64,000 nt of DNA from Saprospiraceae bacterium (GCA_016710115.1 JADJLN010000017.1:156501-220500), one strand, 5' to 3'. Positions 44,033-52,050 are shown, numbered from the stretch's first letter. Notes: generated by a model from the sequence alone, not told the origin. Translations and numbers: made by a program.

Positions 44033-45139
44033 ATGAGCCAATTCTGGACCTACGTCATCAAAGAGTTCAAACACATCCTCCGGGATTGGCGCACCCTGTT
44101 TGTCCTGCTAGGTATTCCGATAGCCCAAATTCTCCTGTTCGGTTTTGCCCTGACCAATGAGGTGAAGAACAGTAAATTCTCGGTGCTCGATCTGAGCAAG
44201 GATGATGAGACGCGGAAGATCACCGATCGGATAGCTGCCAGCCAGTTTTTCAATCTTTCTGAAAACCTGGCAAGCTATGGTGAGATCGAAGGCAGTTTTC
44301 AGGCCGGAAGATCCAATCTGGTGGTTGTTTTTCCTGCTGACTTCGGCAGAGACCTGCATCAGTCTCACCATGCGCAGATCCAGTTGGTGGCGGATGCATC
44401 CGACCCCAATCTGGGCACATCGCTTCTGAATTATGCCGGTGCCATCATTCGGGACCACCAGATGGATCTCTGGGATAACCGGCAGCTTCCGTATTCGATC
44501 ACGACAGAGGTCCGCATGCTATATAATCCCCAACAGAAGGGGGCGTTCAACTTTGTGCCCGGCGTCATGGCCATGGTCATGATGCTGATCTGTTCGATGA
44601 TGACCTCCATCGCCATCGTCCGCGAAAAAGAGCAGGGCAACATGGAGGTTCTGCTGGTATCTCCGCTGCGACCCATGGTACTGATCCTGGCGAAAACGGT
44701 GCCCTATCTCGCCCTGTCGCTTGTCAACCTGACAACTATCCTTCTCCTGAGTGTCTGGTTGCTGGAATTACCCATTGCCGGCAGTCTGCTCTTGCTCTAT
44801 GCCGTTTCCGGCCTGTTCATCATGACCGCGCTGGCCCTCGGCATGCTCATTTCAACATCGACCAACAGCCAGATGCTGGCCATGTTCATTTCTCTGGTTG
44901 GTATGCTGCTGCCCACACTCATGTTCAGCGGGTTTATGTTTCCTATCGAAAACATGCCGATACCGCTCCAGCTCGTATCCAACCTGGTTCCGGCCAAGTG
45001 GTATTTTCTCATTGTCAAAGATGTCATGATCAAAGGCCTCGGCTTTATGGCGATCTGGAAGGAGACCCTGATCCTCCTGGGTATGACGATATTGCTCTTT
45101 GTGTTGAGCTGGCGAAAATTTGACATCCGACTGACCTGA
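44033..45139 (+). CDS. ABC-2 type permease 1
   Basis: 368 residues (from MSQFWTYVIKEFKHILRDWR; an upstream in-frame ATG at 43970 is inside the ATPase frame). Layout of the ABC-2/YhhJ-YbhS family: one N-terminal helix (LFVLLGIPIAQILLFGFAL), a large extracytoplasmic domain of about 130 residues and five to six C-terminal helices (GVMAMVMMLICSMMTSIAIV, MVLILAKTVPYLALSLVNLT). EKEQGNMEVLLVSPLRP is the conserved coupling segment. It pairs with permease 2 to form the membrane channel. Confidence 0.92.
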   Translation: MSQFWTYVIKEFKHILRDWRTLFVLLGIPIAQILLFGFALTNEVKNSKFSVLDLSKDDETRKITDRIAASQFFNLSENLASYGEIEGSFQAGRSNLVVVFPADFGRDLHQSHHAQIQLVADASDPNLGTSLLNYAGAIIRDHQMDLWDNRQLPYSITTEVRMLYNPQQKGAFNFVPGVMAMVMMLICSMMTSIAIVREKEQGNMEVLLVSPLRPMVLILAKTVPYLALSLVNLTTILLLSVWLLELPIAGSLLLLYAVSGLFIMTALALGMLISTSTNSQMLAMFISLVGMLLPTLMFSGFMFPIENMPIPLQLVSNLVPAKWYFLIVKDVMIKGLGFMAIWKETLILLGMTILLFVLSWRKFDIRLT

Positions 45140-45157
45140 TCCTCCAGCTGAACACCT

Positions 45158-46276
45158 ATGCGCACGCTCCGATTCATACTCGAAAAAGAATTCAGGCAGA
45201 TCTTCCGCAATCCGACCATTCTCCGGATTATGTTTCTGTTGCCCGCAATTCAGCTCATCATCCTGCCGATGGCGGCCGATTACGAGGTGAAAAATGTCCA
45301 TGTCGCGATCGTCGATCAGGATAATTCGACCTACAGCCGGCAACTGATCAGCATGATCGATGGCTCGCCCTATTTCCACTTGCAAGGCATCAGCCATTCA
45401 TTCAACACCGCATTGGATGCTGTGGAAGATGATGTCGCCGATCTGGTCCTGCAGATCCCGGACGGGTTTGAACGGGCCCTGGTCCGTGACAATGAAGCCA
45501 ACCTCTTCATGGCGGTCAATGCCATCAATGGTGTCAAGGCCAATCTGGGCAGTGCCTACCTGAATCAGTCGATCCGCAATTTCAATTCGGATATCCGTAC
45601 CGAGTGGATCCAGTTTCCCCGCTATTTCCCGGAACCCCGGATCGAGGTCGTTCCATCGATCTGGTTCAACCCTCATTTGTCCTATCCGTTGTTCATGGTT
45701 CCCGGTATCCTGACTCTTTTACTGACCATGGTAGGGGGATTCCTTGCCGCACTGAATATCGTCGTTGAAAAAGAAGTGGGTACAATCGAACAACTGAATG
45801 TGACTCCACTGAAAAAATCGCAGGTGATCCTGGGTAAACTGATCCCGTTCTGGGTGTTGGGTTATGTCGTCCTCACGGTAGGGATGCTCATCAGTTATAT
45901 CGTTTATGGCATTGTTCCTGTGGGTTCCCTGAGTGTGATCTATGCATTTGCCGGTGTGTTCATGTTGGCTGTCCTCGGATTTGGATTATTGATATCCACG
46001 ATGGTTGAGACACAGCAACAGGCCATGCTTGTCGGCTTCTTTTTCATGCTCATTTTTATCCTGATGAGTGGCTTGTATACGCCGATCGAGAGCATGCCGG
46101 AATGGGCACAGGTGGTCACACGCTTCAATCCGGTGACCTATTTTGTTTCGGTGATGCGGATGGTGGTGATCAAGGGAAGTGGATTTGCGGATGTGGCCCA
46201 GCAGTTCGGGGCCATGGCCATACTGGCTGTCGCTTTGAACAGCGTGGCGATCTGGAATTACCGGAAGCGAGGTTAA
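45158..46276 (+). CDS. ABC-2 type permease 2
   Basis: 372 residues, same layout as permease 1: a helix near the N-terminus (ILRIMFLLPAIQLIILPMAA), an extracytoplasmic domain, then helices from VPGILTLLLTMVGGFLAALN onward. The coupling segment is EKEVGTIEQLNVTPLKKSQV, and GLYTPIESMPEWAQVVTRFN precedes the last helix, as in YbhR-type proteins. It starts 18 bases after permease 1 and is the last gene of the efflux operon; no terminator hairpin is obvious in the 160 bases that follow. Confidence 0.92.
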   Translation: MRTLRFILEKEFRQIFRNPTILRIMFLLPAIQLIILPMAADYEVKNVHVAIVDQDNSTYSRQLISMIDGSPYFHLQGISHSFNTALDAVEDDVADLVLQIPDGFERALVRDNEANLFMAVNAINGVKANLGSAYLNQSIRNFNSDIRTEWIQFPRYFPEPRIEVVPSIWFNPHLSYPLFMVPGILTLLLTMVGGFLAALNIVVEKEVGTIEQLNVTPLKKSQVILGKLIPFWVLGYVVLTVGMLISYIVYGIVPVGSLSVIYAFAGVFMLAVLGFGLLISTMVETQQQAMLVGFFFMLIFILMSGLYTPIESMPEWAQVVTRFNPVTYFVSVMRMVVIKGSGFADVAQQFGAMAILAVALNSVAIWNYRKRG

Positions 46277-46437
46277 GATGCTGTCATCACCGGTCTTCCA
46301 GCAAGAGCCCCTAGAGAGATGCGCTACGCACCATGTCCAGTCTATCCAGTTCACCGTACCTCCAGTCATGGATGCCATCATCGATGCATCCATCGTTTCT
46401 TTCTGATCATGGAAAAGTAGGAGGAACTTTGTATTTC

Positions 46438-46470
46438 GGAAATTTGTCTTAAATTTGAAGACAAATTTCC
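46438..46470. promoter_or_regulatory. Operator/promoter of the RES-Xre pair
   Basis: Perfect 13-bp inverted repeat GGAAATTTGTCTT ... AAGACAAATTTCC with a 7-base spacer. A -7 box TAAATTTG (46450-46457) lies inside it and a TTTG at 46428-46431 lies upstream. The ATG of the antitoxin follows three bases after the right arm. The layout is that of an autoregulated toxin-antitoxin operon, with the antitoxin or the complex covering the promoter. Confidence 0.8.
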
Positions 46471-46473
46471 AGG

Positions 46474-46977
46474 ATGGCACAATACCCTACATTAGAGTCG
46501 ACCATCAGTCAGGTCATGGAGGCCGTTCTGGTCCTGGCAAAGCCATCTGCTCAACAGCACAACCACGGCAAAAGTCGTCTGCACGGACACTTGTTCACGC
46601 ACCCGCTCGAGCTTTCCCTCATCATCCAGGCAGGTTTGCCCTATGCTCTGTTTGAGGTCATCTACAAGAAGGCGCTTCTCTCTGAAAAAGAATGGAGTCA
46701 TATCCTGGATATCTCCGAAAAAACACTCGGGCGTTATGCAAAGGAAGGGCCCGATTTTCGATTTCGCCGGTATCAGTCCGAAAAAATTCTAGATGTCGCT
46801 CAGGTCACGGATCTGGGGCTCTCCTTCTTTGATACTCCTGAAGGATATCGCCAATGGCTCGATACCCCCAATTACATGTTCCGCGAGCAGAAGCCGATTG
46901 AACTGCTCAGTGACGCGCATGGCTGCAGTCTGTTATGTGACGAACTGGGTCGACTGGAATATGGTCTGTTCACGTGA
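46474..46977 (+). CDS. Xre/MbcA/ParS-family antitoxin of a RES-Xre pair
   Basis: 167 residues. An N-terminal Xre-like helical region (SLIIQAGLPYALFEVIYKKA, WSHILDISEKTLGRYAKEG) and a C-terminal DUF2384/MbcA-like toxin-binding domain (YQSEKILDVAQVTDLGLSFF, EGYRQWLDTPNYMFREQKPI, GRLEYGLFT). This is the usual size and ending of antitoxins paired with RES toxins; the C-terminus plugs the toxin active site. It overlaps the toxin start by one base (TGATG) and has a perfect palindromic operator three bases before its ATG. Confidence 0.9.
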   Translation: MAQYPTLESTISQVMEAVLVLAKPSAQQHNHGKSRLHGHLFTHPLELSLIIQAGLPYALFEVIYKKALLSEKEWSHILDISEKTLGRYAKEGPDFRFRRYQSEKILDVAQVTDLGLSFFDTPEGYRQWLDTPNYMFREQKPIELLSDAHGCSLLCDELGRLEYGLFT

Positions 46978-47425
46978 TGGAGGTCTTTCGACTCACGCGA
47001 ACCAGATATGCCGGTTCTCTGTCGGGAATCGGTGCGGCCCGCTTCCCTGGACGCTGGAATCGCAAAGGCCAGGAGGTGATCTATACGGCGACCAGCAGAT
47101 CCCTGGCCCTCGTGGAAATTCTGGTCCACTTGCCCAGGTCGATCATCCCACAGGATATCCTGCTACAAACCATCCATATCCCGGATGAACTTCCCCTGTA
47201 TACGATCGCGCAGGAGGAACTCCCGATCGGATGGAACCGTGTACCTCCAGGCCCTGAATCGCAACAATTCGGTGGCCATCTGCTTCGGGATCACCTGCTG
47301 GTTATGGCCCCGTCCAGCATTGTCCAAGAGGAATGGAACCTACTGATCAGTCCTGCTTTTTCCGGTTTTTCGCAGATCAACCTGGTCGCAGAAGATCCCT
47401 TTCCGCTGGATTCAGGCTGTTCTGA
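46977..47425 (+). CDS. RES-domain toxin (NAD+-degrading), 3' frameshift
   Basis: Reconstructed about 149 aa. RES toxins deplete NAD+. The domain signature is present: MEVFRLTRTRYAGSLSGIGA, ARFPGRWNRKGQEVIYTATS (Arg and Tyr of the active site), SLALVEILVHL (Glu) and PSSIVQEEWNLLISP (Ser...NxLINP-type motif). In the raw frame the protein continues to 47507 into the convergent gene. Restoring one base at 47411-47414 gives DPFPLDSRLF followed by TGA at 47423, the normal RES ending (FxxDxRLF). ATG 46977 is preferred to the GTG at 46974. Confidence 0.88.
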
Positions 47426-47436
47426 TCGACTTCTGT

Positions 47437-47832
47437 TCAGAACCGGTCCTGAAGGCGGTAAACAAATTTCAACGCACTCCACACGGCATCAACCGATGCC
47501 ACCTTGACGTCTACCAGGCCATTCGCCAGCCCGTAATCCCGAAGTATATTCTCATCCAGATCAGACTTGACGCCAGAGCTCTTTTTGGGCCAGCTCACCC
47601 ACAACCGTCCATCGGTTTTCATCGCAGCTTTCCAGGGAAGAAATTGGGCTTCCAGTGTATTCTGATCAGGGCAAAAGAGATGAATCAGATCGAGGGAGCG
47701 GGTTTCAGGAATGGTGGTGACCGGGAGCCAGTCCTCCCTGATCAGATCCGTGTAAACGATCTCTTCAGGCCAATGACCGACGGCCATGCCTTCCCTGTAT
47801 TCGAGCTTTTTCAGTAACGGTGTCTCCATCAT
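47437..47832 (-). CDS. DUF3052 protein
   Basis: 131 residues from the ATG at 47832 (MMETPLLKKLEYREGMAVGH), overlapping the stop of the upstream gene by ATGA. It matches the DUF3052 pattern: TPLLKKLEYREGM at the start, LDLIHLFCPDQNTLEAQF in the middle, GRLWVSWPKKSSGVKSDLDE and LANGLVDVKVASVDAVWSAL at the end. The fold looks Rossmann/methyltransferase-like but without a clear SAM loop. Function unknown. It is the last gene of a three-gene minus-strand operon. Confidence 0.82.
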   Translation of the reverse strand: MMETPLLKKLEYREGMAVGHWPEEIVYTDLIREDWLPVTTIPETRSLDLIHLFCPDQNTLEAQFLPWKAAMKTDGRLWVSWPKKSSGVKSDLDENILRDYGLANGLVDVKVASVDAVWSALKFVYRLQDRF

Positions 47833-48344
47833 ACGATCCGTTCGCCATGCCACTGGACAAGACCGGAAGGAAATGGTATTGCACTCAGGGTCCGAAATCC
47901 GGTTTGCGAAACGGGCCCGGTAAATAAATGGATCCCCTTGCCCAACACCACTGGATGGATGGAAAGGACGATCTCATCTACCAAACCGGCCTCAAACAGA
48001 ATGGCATTGATCTGACCTCCACCGACCAACCAAACCGGCTTGCCCGGTTCTGTCAGCAGTTTTTTTGTAAACTCGACAGGATCACCCGCCACAAAACGTA
48101 AATATGCTGTCGGTGCACTGGTCAAGGTACGGGTGAACACATAATTCATCCTGTCCATATGCGGGTACGGCGACATTTGTGCTACAAAATCGTAGGTTGT
48201 CCGACCCATTAACAGGGTATCAATGCCCGCATAAAAATCGAAATACCCGTAATCATCATCGCTGTACAACCAGTCTATCTCGCCATGAGGTCCGGCAATA
48301 AATCCATCCAGACTGATGGCTGTATACAGGATCAATTTTCTCAT
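47829..48344 (-). CDS. Dihydrofolate reductase-like (RibD C-terminal domain) protein
   Basis: 171 residues of the RibD_C/DHFR-like family: MRKLILYTAISLDGFIAGPH, LLMGRTTYDFVAQM, VWLVGGGQINAILFEAGLVD and LSIHPVVLGKGIHLF. These stand-alone proteins bind NADPH and reduce unknown pterin- or pyrimidine-like substrates; few have been assigned. It overlaps both neighbours by ATGA, so the three proteins (gamma-carbonic anhydrase, this one, DUF3052) are translationally coupled. Confidence 0.88.
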   Translation of the reverse strand: MRKLILYTAISLDGFIAGPHGEIDWLYSDDDYGYFDFYAGIDTLLMGRTTYDFVAQMSPYPHMDRMNYVFTRTLTSAPTAYLRFVAGDPVEFTKKLLTEPGKPVWLVGGGQINAILFEAGLVDEIVLSIHPVVLGKGIHLFTGPVSQTGFRTLSAIPFPSGLVQWHGERIV

Positions 48345-48946
48345 GAGGTTCTCTTGTTTTTCAAGGTGTTCCAGGTTTGGTATAGTATTTCCTGCGCCGG
48401 ACGGCCTGGTTCAACAGAAGGGAGTGGATCACATGGTTGAAGTTCTGCGCGGCACTCTTCAGGGAGGGATTGATACAGTCGAGTTCCCTGGGTCTTCCAG
48501 GCGATCATGTCATCGGATACTTCCTTCAGAATCTTACCCGGGTTGCCTGCGATGACACTGCGTGCAGGAAAGTGCTGACCCGCCTTGATAAACGTCAATG
48601 CACCCACAATACATTCTGCACCAATGACGACCTCATCCATCAATACGCTGTTCATCCCGATCAGGCTGTTCCGTCCGATACGGGCGCCATGGATAATGGC
48701 TCCGTGTCCGATGTGCGCGGCTTCCTCCAGGACGACGGTTATGCCCGGGAACATATGGATGGTACAGTTCTCCTGCACATTACAACCGTCGTGGATCTCG
48801 ATGCCCCCCCAGTCACCACGGATCGCTGCTCCTGGACCGATATACACATCCTGACCGATAATGACATTGCCTGTGACTACGGCTTGTGGATGGACAAAGG
48901 CCGAAGGGTGGACGACAGGAACAAATCCTTTAAAGCTGTAAAACAT
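48341..48946 (-). CDS. Gamma-carbonic anhydrase family protein
   Basis: 201 residues forming a left-handed beta helix of hexapeptide repeats (VVTGNVIIGQDVYIGPGAAI, AHIGHGAIIHGARIGRNSLI, GMNSVLMDEVVIGAECIVGA). The zinc/iron His ligands are visible: CTIHMF and AHIGHGA. The N-terminus VVHPSAFVHPQAVVTGNV and ENCTIHMFPG match the YrdA/PaaY/CaiE branch. The C-terminal helix (about 165-201) is somewhat longer than usual. First gene of a coupled three-gene operon; repeat island 2 begins right upstream, so its promoter must lie in or next to the repeats. Confidence 0.9.
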   Translation of the reverse strand: MFYSFKGFVPVVHPSAFVHPQAVVTGNVIIGQDVYIGPGAAIRGDWGGIEIHDGCNVQENCTIHMFPGITVVLEEAAHIGHGAIIHGARIGRNSLIGMNSVLMDEVVIGAECIVGALTFIKAGQHFPARSVIAGNPGKILKEVSDDMIAWKTQGTRLYQSLPEECRAELQPCDPLPSVEPGRPAQEILYQTWNTLKNKRTS

Positions 48947-48950
48947 AGTT

Positions 48951-49612
48951 CGGTTGTCGGTTATCAGTTATCGGTTATCAGTTGTCAGTTATCGGTTGTC
49001 AGTTGTCGGATTCTGAAAGGGATGAGGGATGATGAAGCGACTGAGTGACCTAGGGACTGAGTGAACGGCATCTCCATTTCGATCACGCCGGCCGGCGAGG
49101 CAGGGATTTTGAATTTGGGATTTGCCTGGATTTTGGGATTTGCATTTTGGTGCTTTTCTTTTCAGTTGTCGGTTAACGGTTGTCAGTTATCGGTTGTCAG
49201 TTGTCGGATTCTGAAAGGGATGAGGGATGACGAAGCGACTGAGTGACCTAGGGACTGAGTGAATGGCATCTCCATTTCGATCATTCGCCTGCCGGCCGGC
49301 GAGGCAGGGATTTTGAATTTGGGATTTGCCTGGATTTTGTGATTTGCATTTTGGTGCTTTTCTTTTCAGTTGTCGGTTAACGGTTGTCAGTTATCGGTTG
49401 TCAGTTGTCGGATTCTGAGGGATGAGGGATGACGAAGCGACTGAGTGACCTAGGGACTGAGTGAATGGCATCTCCATTTCGATCATTGCCTGCCGGCCGG
49501 CAGGCAGGGATTTTGAATTTGGGATTTGCCTGGATTTTGTGATTTGCATTTTGGTGCTTCTTTCCCTTCCGCTTTCCACTTTCCGATTTTACTTCAGTGC
49601 TCCTATTAACTC
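48951..49612. repeat. Repeat island 2: three ~200-bp tandem units built of heptamers
   Basis: Three tandem copies (landmark GGCATCTCC at 49068, 49265, 49467; spacing 197 and 202). Each unit holds, in order, (a) RGTTRTC heptamers (eight exact copies at 48952-49007), (b) GGATTCTGA..GGGATGAGGGATGA, (c) GACTGAGTGACCTAGGGACT, (d) GCATCTCCATTTCGATCA, (e) a GC-rich palindrome (GCCGGCCGGC with flanking GCCTGCC/GGCAGGC) and (f) heptamers of the form NNATTTG/GATTTTG. The third copy ends near CTTTCCACTTTCCGATTTTA, similar to island 1. Copies are 90 percent or more identical. No gene lies between 48947 and 49713; ORFs here reflect the 7-nt period. Confidence 0.92.
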
Positions 49613-49701
49613 TCAACTCTCCACTCCGTTCGTGAAGATGAATAAAATCCGGGAATTGAGCGCTGTGATCCACATCACTGACAAGCAGGCAACGGGACCT
49701 G

Positions 49702-49709
49702 CATCTTTG
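49702..49709 (+). promoter_or_regulatory. -7 box directly before the thioredoxin gene
   Basis: CATCTTTG (one mismatch to TAnnTTTG) ends exactly four bases before the ATG at 49714, as in the arginase-like gene and hemW, suggesting a near-leaderless mRNA. Confidence 0.4.
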
Positions 49710-49713
49710 CAGT

Positions 49714-50062
49714 ATGTTTGGATTCAGCAAGAAAACAGAGACGGAAGAAGCTCCTCAAAAGGTGAGTTTCAGTGACTTGATCAAAGGCCCGAAACCGGTA
49801 TTGGTCGATTTTTACGCCGATTGGTGCGGGACCTGCCGCATGATGCCGCCCATCCTCAAGGAGGTCAAAAAAGCCCTTGGGGAGGATGTGGAGATCATCA
49901 AGATCGACGTCGATCGCAACGGCCAGCTGGCCGGTTCACTCAAGGTCCAGTCCATTCCCACGCTGATGATCTTCAGGAACGGGAAGGCCGTCTGGCGCCA
50001 GTCGGGAGTCGCACCGGCACCGACGCTGATCGCTGCAGTTCGCGAACATTTGGGCGGGCTAG
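49714..50062 (+). CDS. Thioredoxin, probable 3' frameshift
   Basis: About 115 aa. A thioredoxin fold with active site FYADWCGTCRMMPPIL (Thr in place of the usual Pro), the cis-Pro strand VQSIPTLMIFRNGK and GVAPAPTLIAAVREHL as last helix. In the raw frame the ORF continues to 50250 and overlaps hemW by 85 bases with unrelated residues. One extra base in 50052-50058 (GGGCGGG) would put the TAG at 50060-50062 in frame, right after the last helix, which is the normal family end. The ATG at 49714 is preceded by CATCTTTG with a four-base gap. A short N-terminal extension (MFGFSKKTETEEAPQK) is present; no signal peptide. Confidence 0.85.
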
Positions 50063-50153
50063 AGGTCCTGGAATGGGCGTTTTGCCTTTTCTGCTCTAAC
50101 GATGCACGGATATCCTACCGGATTGCTTTTGCAACCTCCTGCCCGGTTTCCCC

Positions 50154-50161
50154 TACCTTCG
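50154..50161 (+). promoter_or_regulatory. -7 box directly before hemW
   Basis: TACCTTCG (one mismatch to TAnnTTTG) ends four bases before the hemW ATG at 50166, the same spacing as at two other genes in the window. Confidence 0.4.
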
Positions 50162-50165
50162 CCGC

Positions 50166-51281
50166 ATGGCTGGCATCTATCTGCATATCCCTTTTTGCCG
50201 GAAGGCATGCCACTATTGTAACTTTCATTTTTCAACCTCTCTTCGGTTGAAGGGAGATCTGCTGGATGCATTACACCTGGAGATCATTGCCCGGAAAGAT
50301 GAAATGGTGATCGATAGCATCTCCTCGATCTATTTCGGTGGTGGCACACCATCCATATTGACCGGCGAGGAATTGTCTGCTCTCCTGTCTCTGGTCCGTG
50401 AGCATTATCCCGTTGACCCAATGGCGGAGATCACGCTCGAAGCCAACCCGGATGATCTGTCCGAATCCTACCTCGATACTCTTCTGGATCTGGGTGTCAA
50501 CCGCTTGTCGATCGGAATTCAGTCCTTCGCCCAGGCCGACCTGGAGTACATGCATCGCAGCCATACTGCTGATCAGGCGGAACAGGTCTTGCATCTGGCA
50601 CGGAAAACAGGTTTTCAACATGTGAATGCGGATCTCATTTACGGTACACCGGGCATGACGGATGATACATTCAGGATGAATATCCGTCGGATAGTCGATG
50701 CGGGAGTCGATCACCTTTCCGCCTATGCACTCACCGTGGAACCCAAAACCGCCCTTTCCCACTTTATTCGTTCGGTCACTGCACCGCCTCCGGATGACGA
50801 ACAGACTGTGCGTCAATTTGCTCTTTTGCGACAGGCGATGAAGGATGCCGGATATGATCACTATGAAATCAGCAACTGGTCACTGCCGGGTCGGCACTCC
50901 AGACACAATACCAGCTACTGGCAAGGGACACCCTATCTGGGTTTTGGACCGGCTGCACACAGTTATAACGGCCAAAAGCGATCCTGGAACGTGGCGAACA
51001 ATCCGAAATATATTGCCGGGATGAAAGCGGGAACACCCGACCGAGAGATCGAAGTATTGTCAGAGCAAGAGATCTTCAACGAATATGTACTGACCCGATT
51101 GCGAACCAAATGGGGCTGCGACATGACGGTGCTTTCCCAATCTGACAGGCAACATTTCCTGAATCATATTACACCATTTCTGGAACGAGGATGGGTCAGC
51201 TGCAACGAGGAAATATTTACCCTGACAGAAACCGGTCTGGATTTCGCAGACCTGATTTCATCGGAATTGTTCCGGGATTAG
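50166..51281 (+). CDS. hemW: Radical SAM heme chaperone HemW
   Basis: 371-residue radical SAM protein that carries heme to membrane cytochromes. It is often misnamed as oxygen-independent coproporphyrinogen oxidase. Iron-sulfur motif CRKACHYCNF with the Phe typical of HemW, SSIYFGGGTPSILTGEELSA, EITLEANPDDL, RLSIGIQSFAQADLEYMHRS, DLIYGTPGMT, and the C-terminal HemN_C domain (NEYVLTRLRTKWGCD, FLERGWVS). Length as in the family. The start MAGIYLHIPFCRKACHYC is the canonical one. It lies convergent with yebC, only three bases between the stops. Confidence 0.95.
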   Translation: MAGIYLHIPFCRKACHYCNFHFSTSLRLKGDLLDALHLEIIARKDEMVIDSISSIYFGGGTPSILTGEELSALLSLVREHYPVDPMAEITLEANPDDLSESYLDTLLDLGVNRLSIGIQSFAQADLEYMHRSHTADQAEQVLHLARKTGFQHVNADLIYGTPGMTDDTFRMNIRRIVDAGVDHLSAYALTVEPKTALSHFIRSVTAPPPDDEQTVRQFALLRQAMKDAGYDHYEISNWSLPGRHSRHNTSYWQGTPYLGFGPAAHSYNGQKRSWNVANNPKYIAGMKAGTPDREIEVLSEQEIFNEYVLTRLRTKWGCDMTVLSQSDRQHFLNHITPFLERGWVSCNEEIFTLTETGLDFADLISSELFRD

Positions 51282-51284
51282 GGT

Positions 51285-51995
51285 TCACGCCATAGTGGTG
51301 AACACCTGGTTCACATCCTCATCCTCATCCATTCGCTCGATGAGTTTTTCGACATCTCCGATCTGTTCCTCGGTCAGTTGCTTGGTCATCGTCGGGATTC
51401 GTTCAAATCCGGAAGAATCGACTTCCATGCCCTTATTTTCCAGAAAACCCTGGAGTGATCCGAATGATTCAAAGGGCCCATAGATCACGATAAGCCCTTC
51501 CTCTTCACCCAGTTCTTCACCACCAAAATCGATCATTTCAAATTCCAGTTCCTCCATGTCTACCCCCTCGGGTTTGGCGACTTTGAAGAAGCACTTGTGT
51601 TCAAAGAGGTAATCCACAGAACCGGATGTGCCCAGACTGCCATTACACTTGTTGAAGTAGGAGCGGATATTGGCTACAGTCCGGGTTGGATTGTCCGTCG
51701 CGCATTCCACCAGTACAGCAATTCCGTGTGGTGCATACCCTTCATATACCAGTTCCTTGTATTCTTCCTGATCCTTTGAAGATGCCTTCTTGATGGCCCG
51801 TTCGACGTTCTCCTTGGGCATATTCGCTGCCTTGGCATTCTGGATAGCAGCACGGAGTTTGGGATTGGTTTCCGGTTCCGGACCACCTTCCTTGACCGAG
51901 ATGGCGATTTGTTTTCCAATCCGTGTAAATGCCTTGGCCATGCTGGCCCAGCGTTTCATTTTTGTCGCCTTGCGATACTCAAATGCTCTTCCCAT
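51285..51995 (-). CDS. yebC: YebC/PmpR (TACO1) family translation/transcription factor
   Basis: 236 residues of the YebC family, shown elsewhere to relieve ribosome stalling at polyproline-type sequences, though many annotations call it a transcriptional regulator. MGRAFEYRKATKMKRWASMA and AFTRIGKQIAISVKEGG start the N-terminal domain, ENVERAIKKASSKDQEEYKE and YEGYAPHGIAVLVECATDN follow, with FNKCNGSLGTSGSVDYLFEH later and an acidic C-terminus. The family start is as chosen. A well-formed promoter lies just upstream. Confidence 0.95.
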   Translation of the reverse strand: MGRAFEYRKATKMKRWASMAKAFTRIGKQIAISVKEGGPEPETNPKLRAAIQNAKAANMPKENVERAIKKASSKDQEEYKELVYEGYAPHGIAVLVECATDNPTRTVANIRSYFNKCNGSLGTSGSVDYLFEHKCFFKVAKPEGVDMEELEFEMIDFGGEELGEEEGLIVIYGPFESFGSLQGFLENKGMEVDSSGFERIPTMTKQLTEEQIGDVEKLIERMDEDEDVNQVFTTMA

Positions 51996-52018
51996 AATTC
52001 TGCCTTTCGACGGCGGTG

Positions 52019-52050
52019 CAAAATTAGCCGGAATTGGTGATCAACCCAAA
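52019..52050 (-). promoter_or_regulatory. yebC promoter with -33 and -7 elements
   Basis: On the minus strand TTTG (52047-52050), 20 bases, then TAATTTTG (52019-52026). This is the best full match in the window to the Bacteroidota consensus TTTG-N19-21-TAnnTTTG. The yebC ATG follows 23 bases after the -7 box. Confidence 0.75.

Noticed and set aside
49391..49579. Small ORFs in repeat island 2 (peptides with SLPAGRQA)
   Set aside because: Translation of the GCCGGCCGGC palindrome and neighbouring heptamers. The same peptide string arises wherever this repeat occurs.
48951..49612. CRISPR array
   Set aside because: Units are about 200 bp, made of sub-repeats, with no unique spacers of 25-40 bp between short direct repeats and no cas genes in the window.
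49714..50250. 178-residue thioredoxin with a hydrophobic tail
   Set aside because: The extra residues overlap hemW by 85 bases and resemble nothing. A one-base correction gives a stop directly after the last thioredoxin helix.
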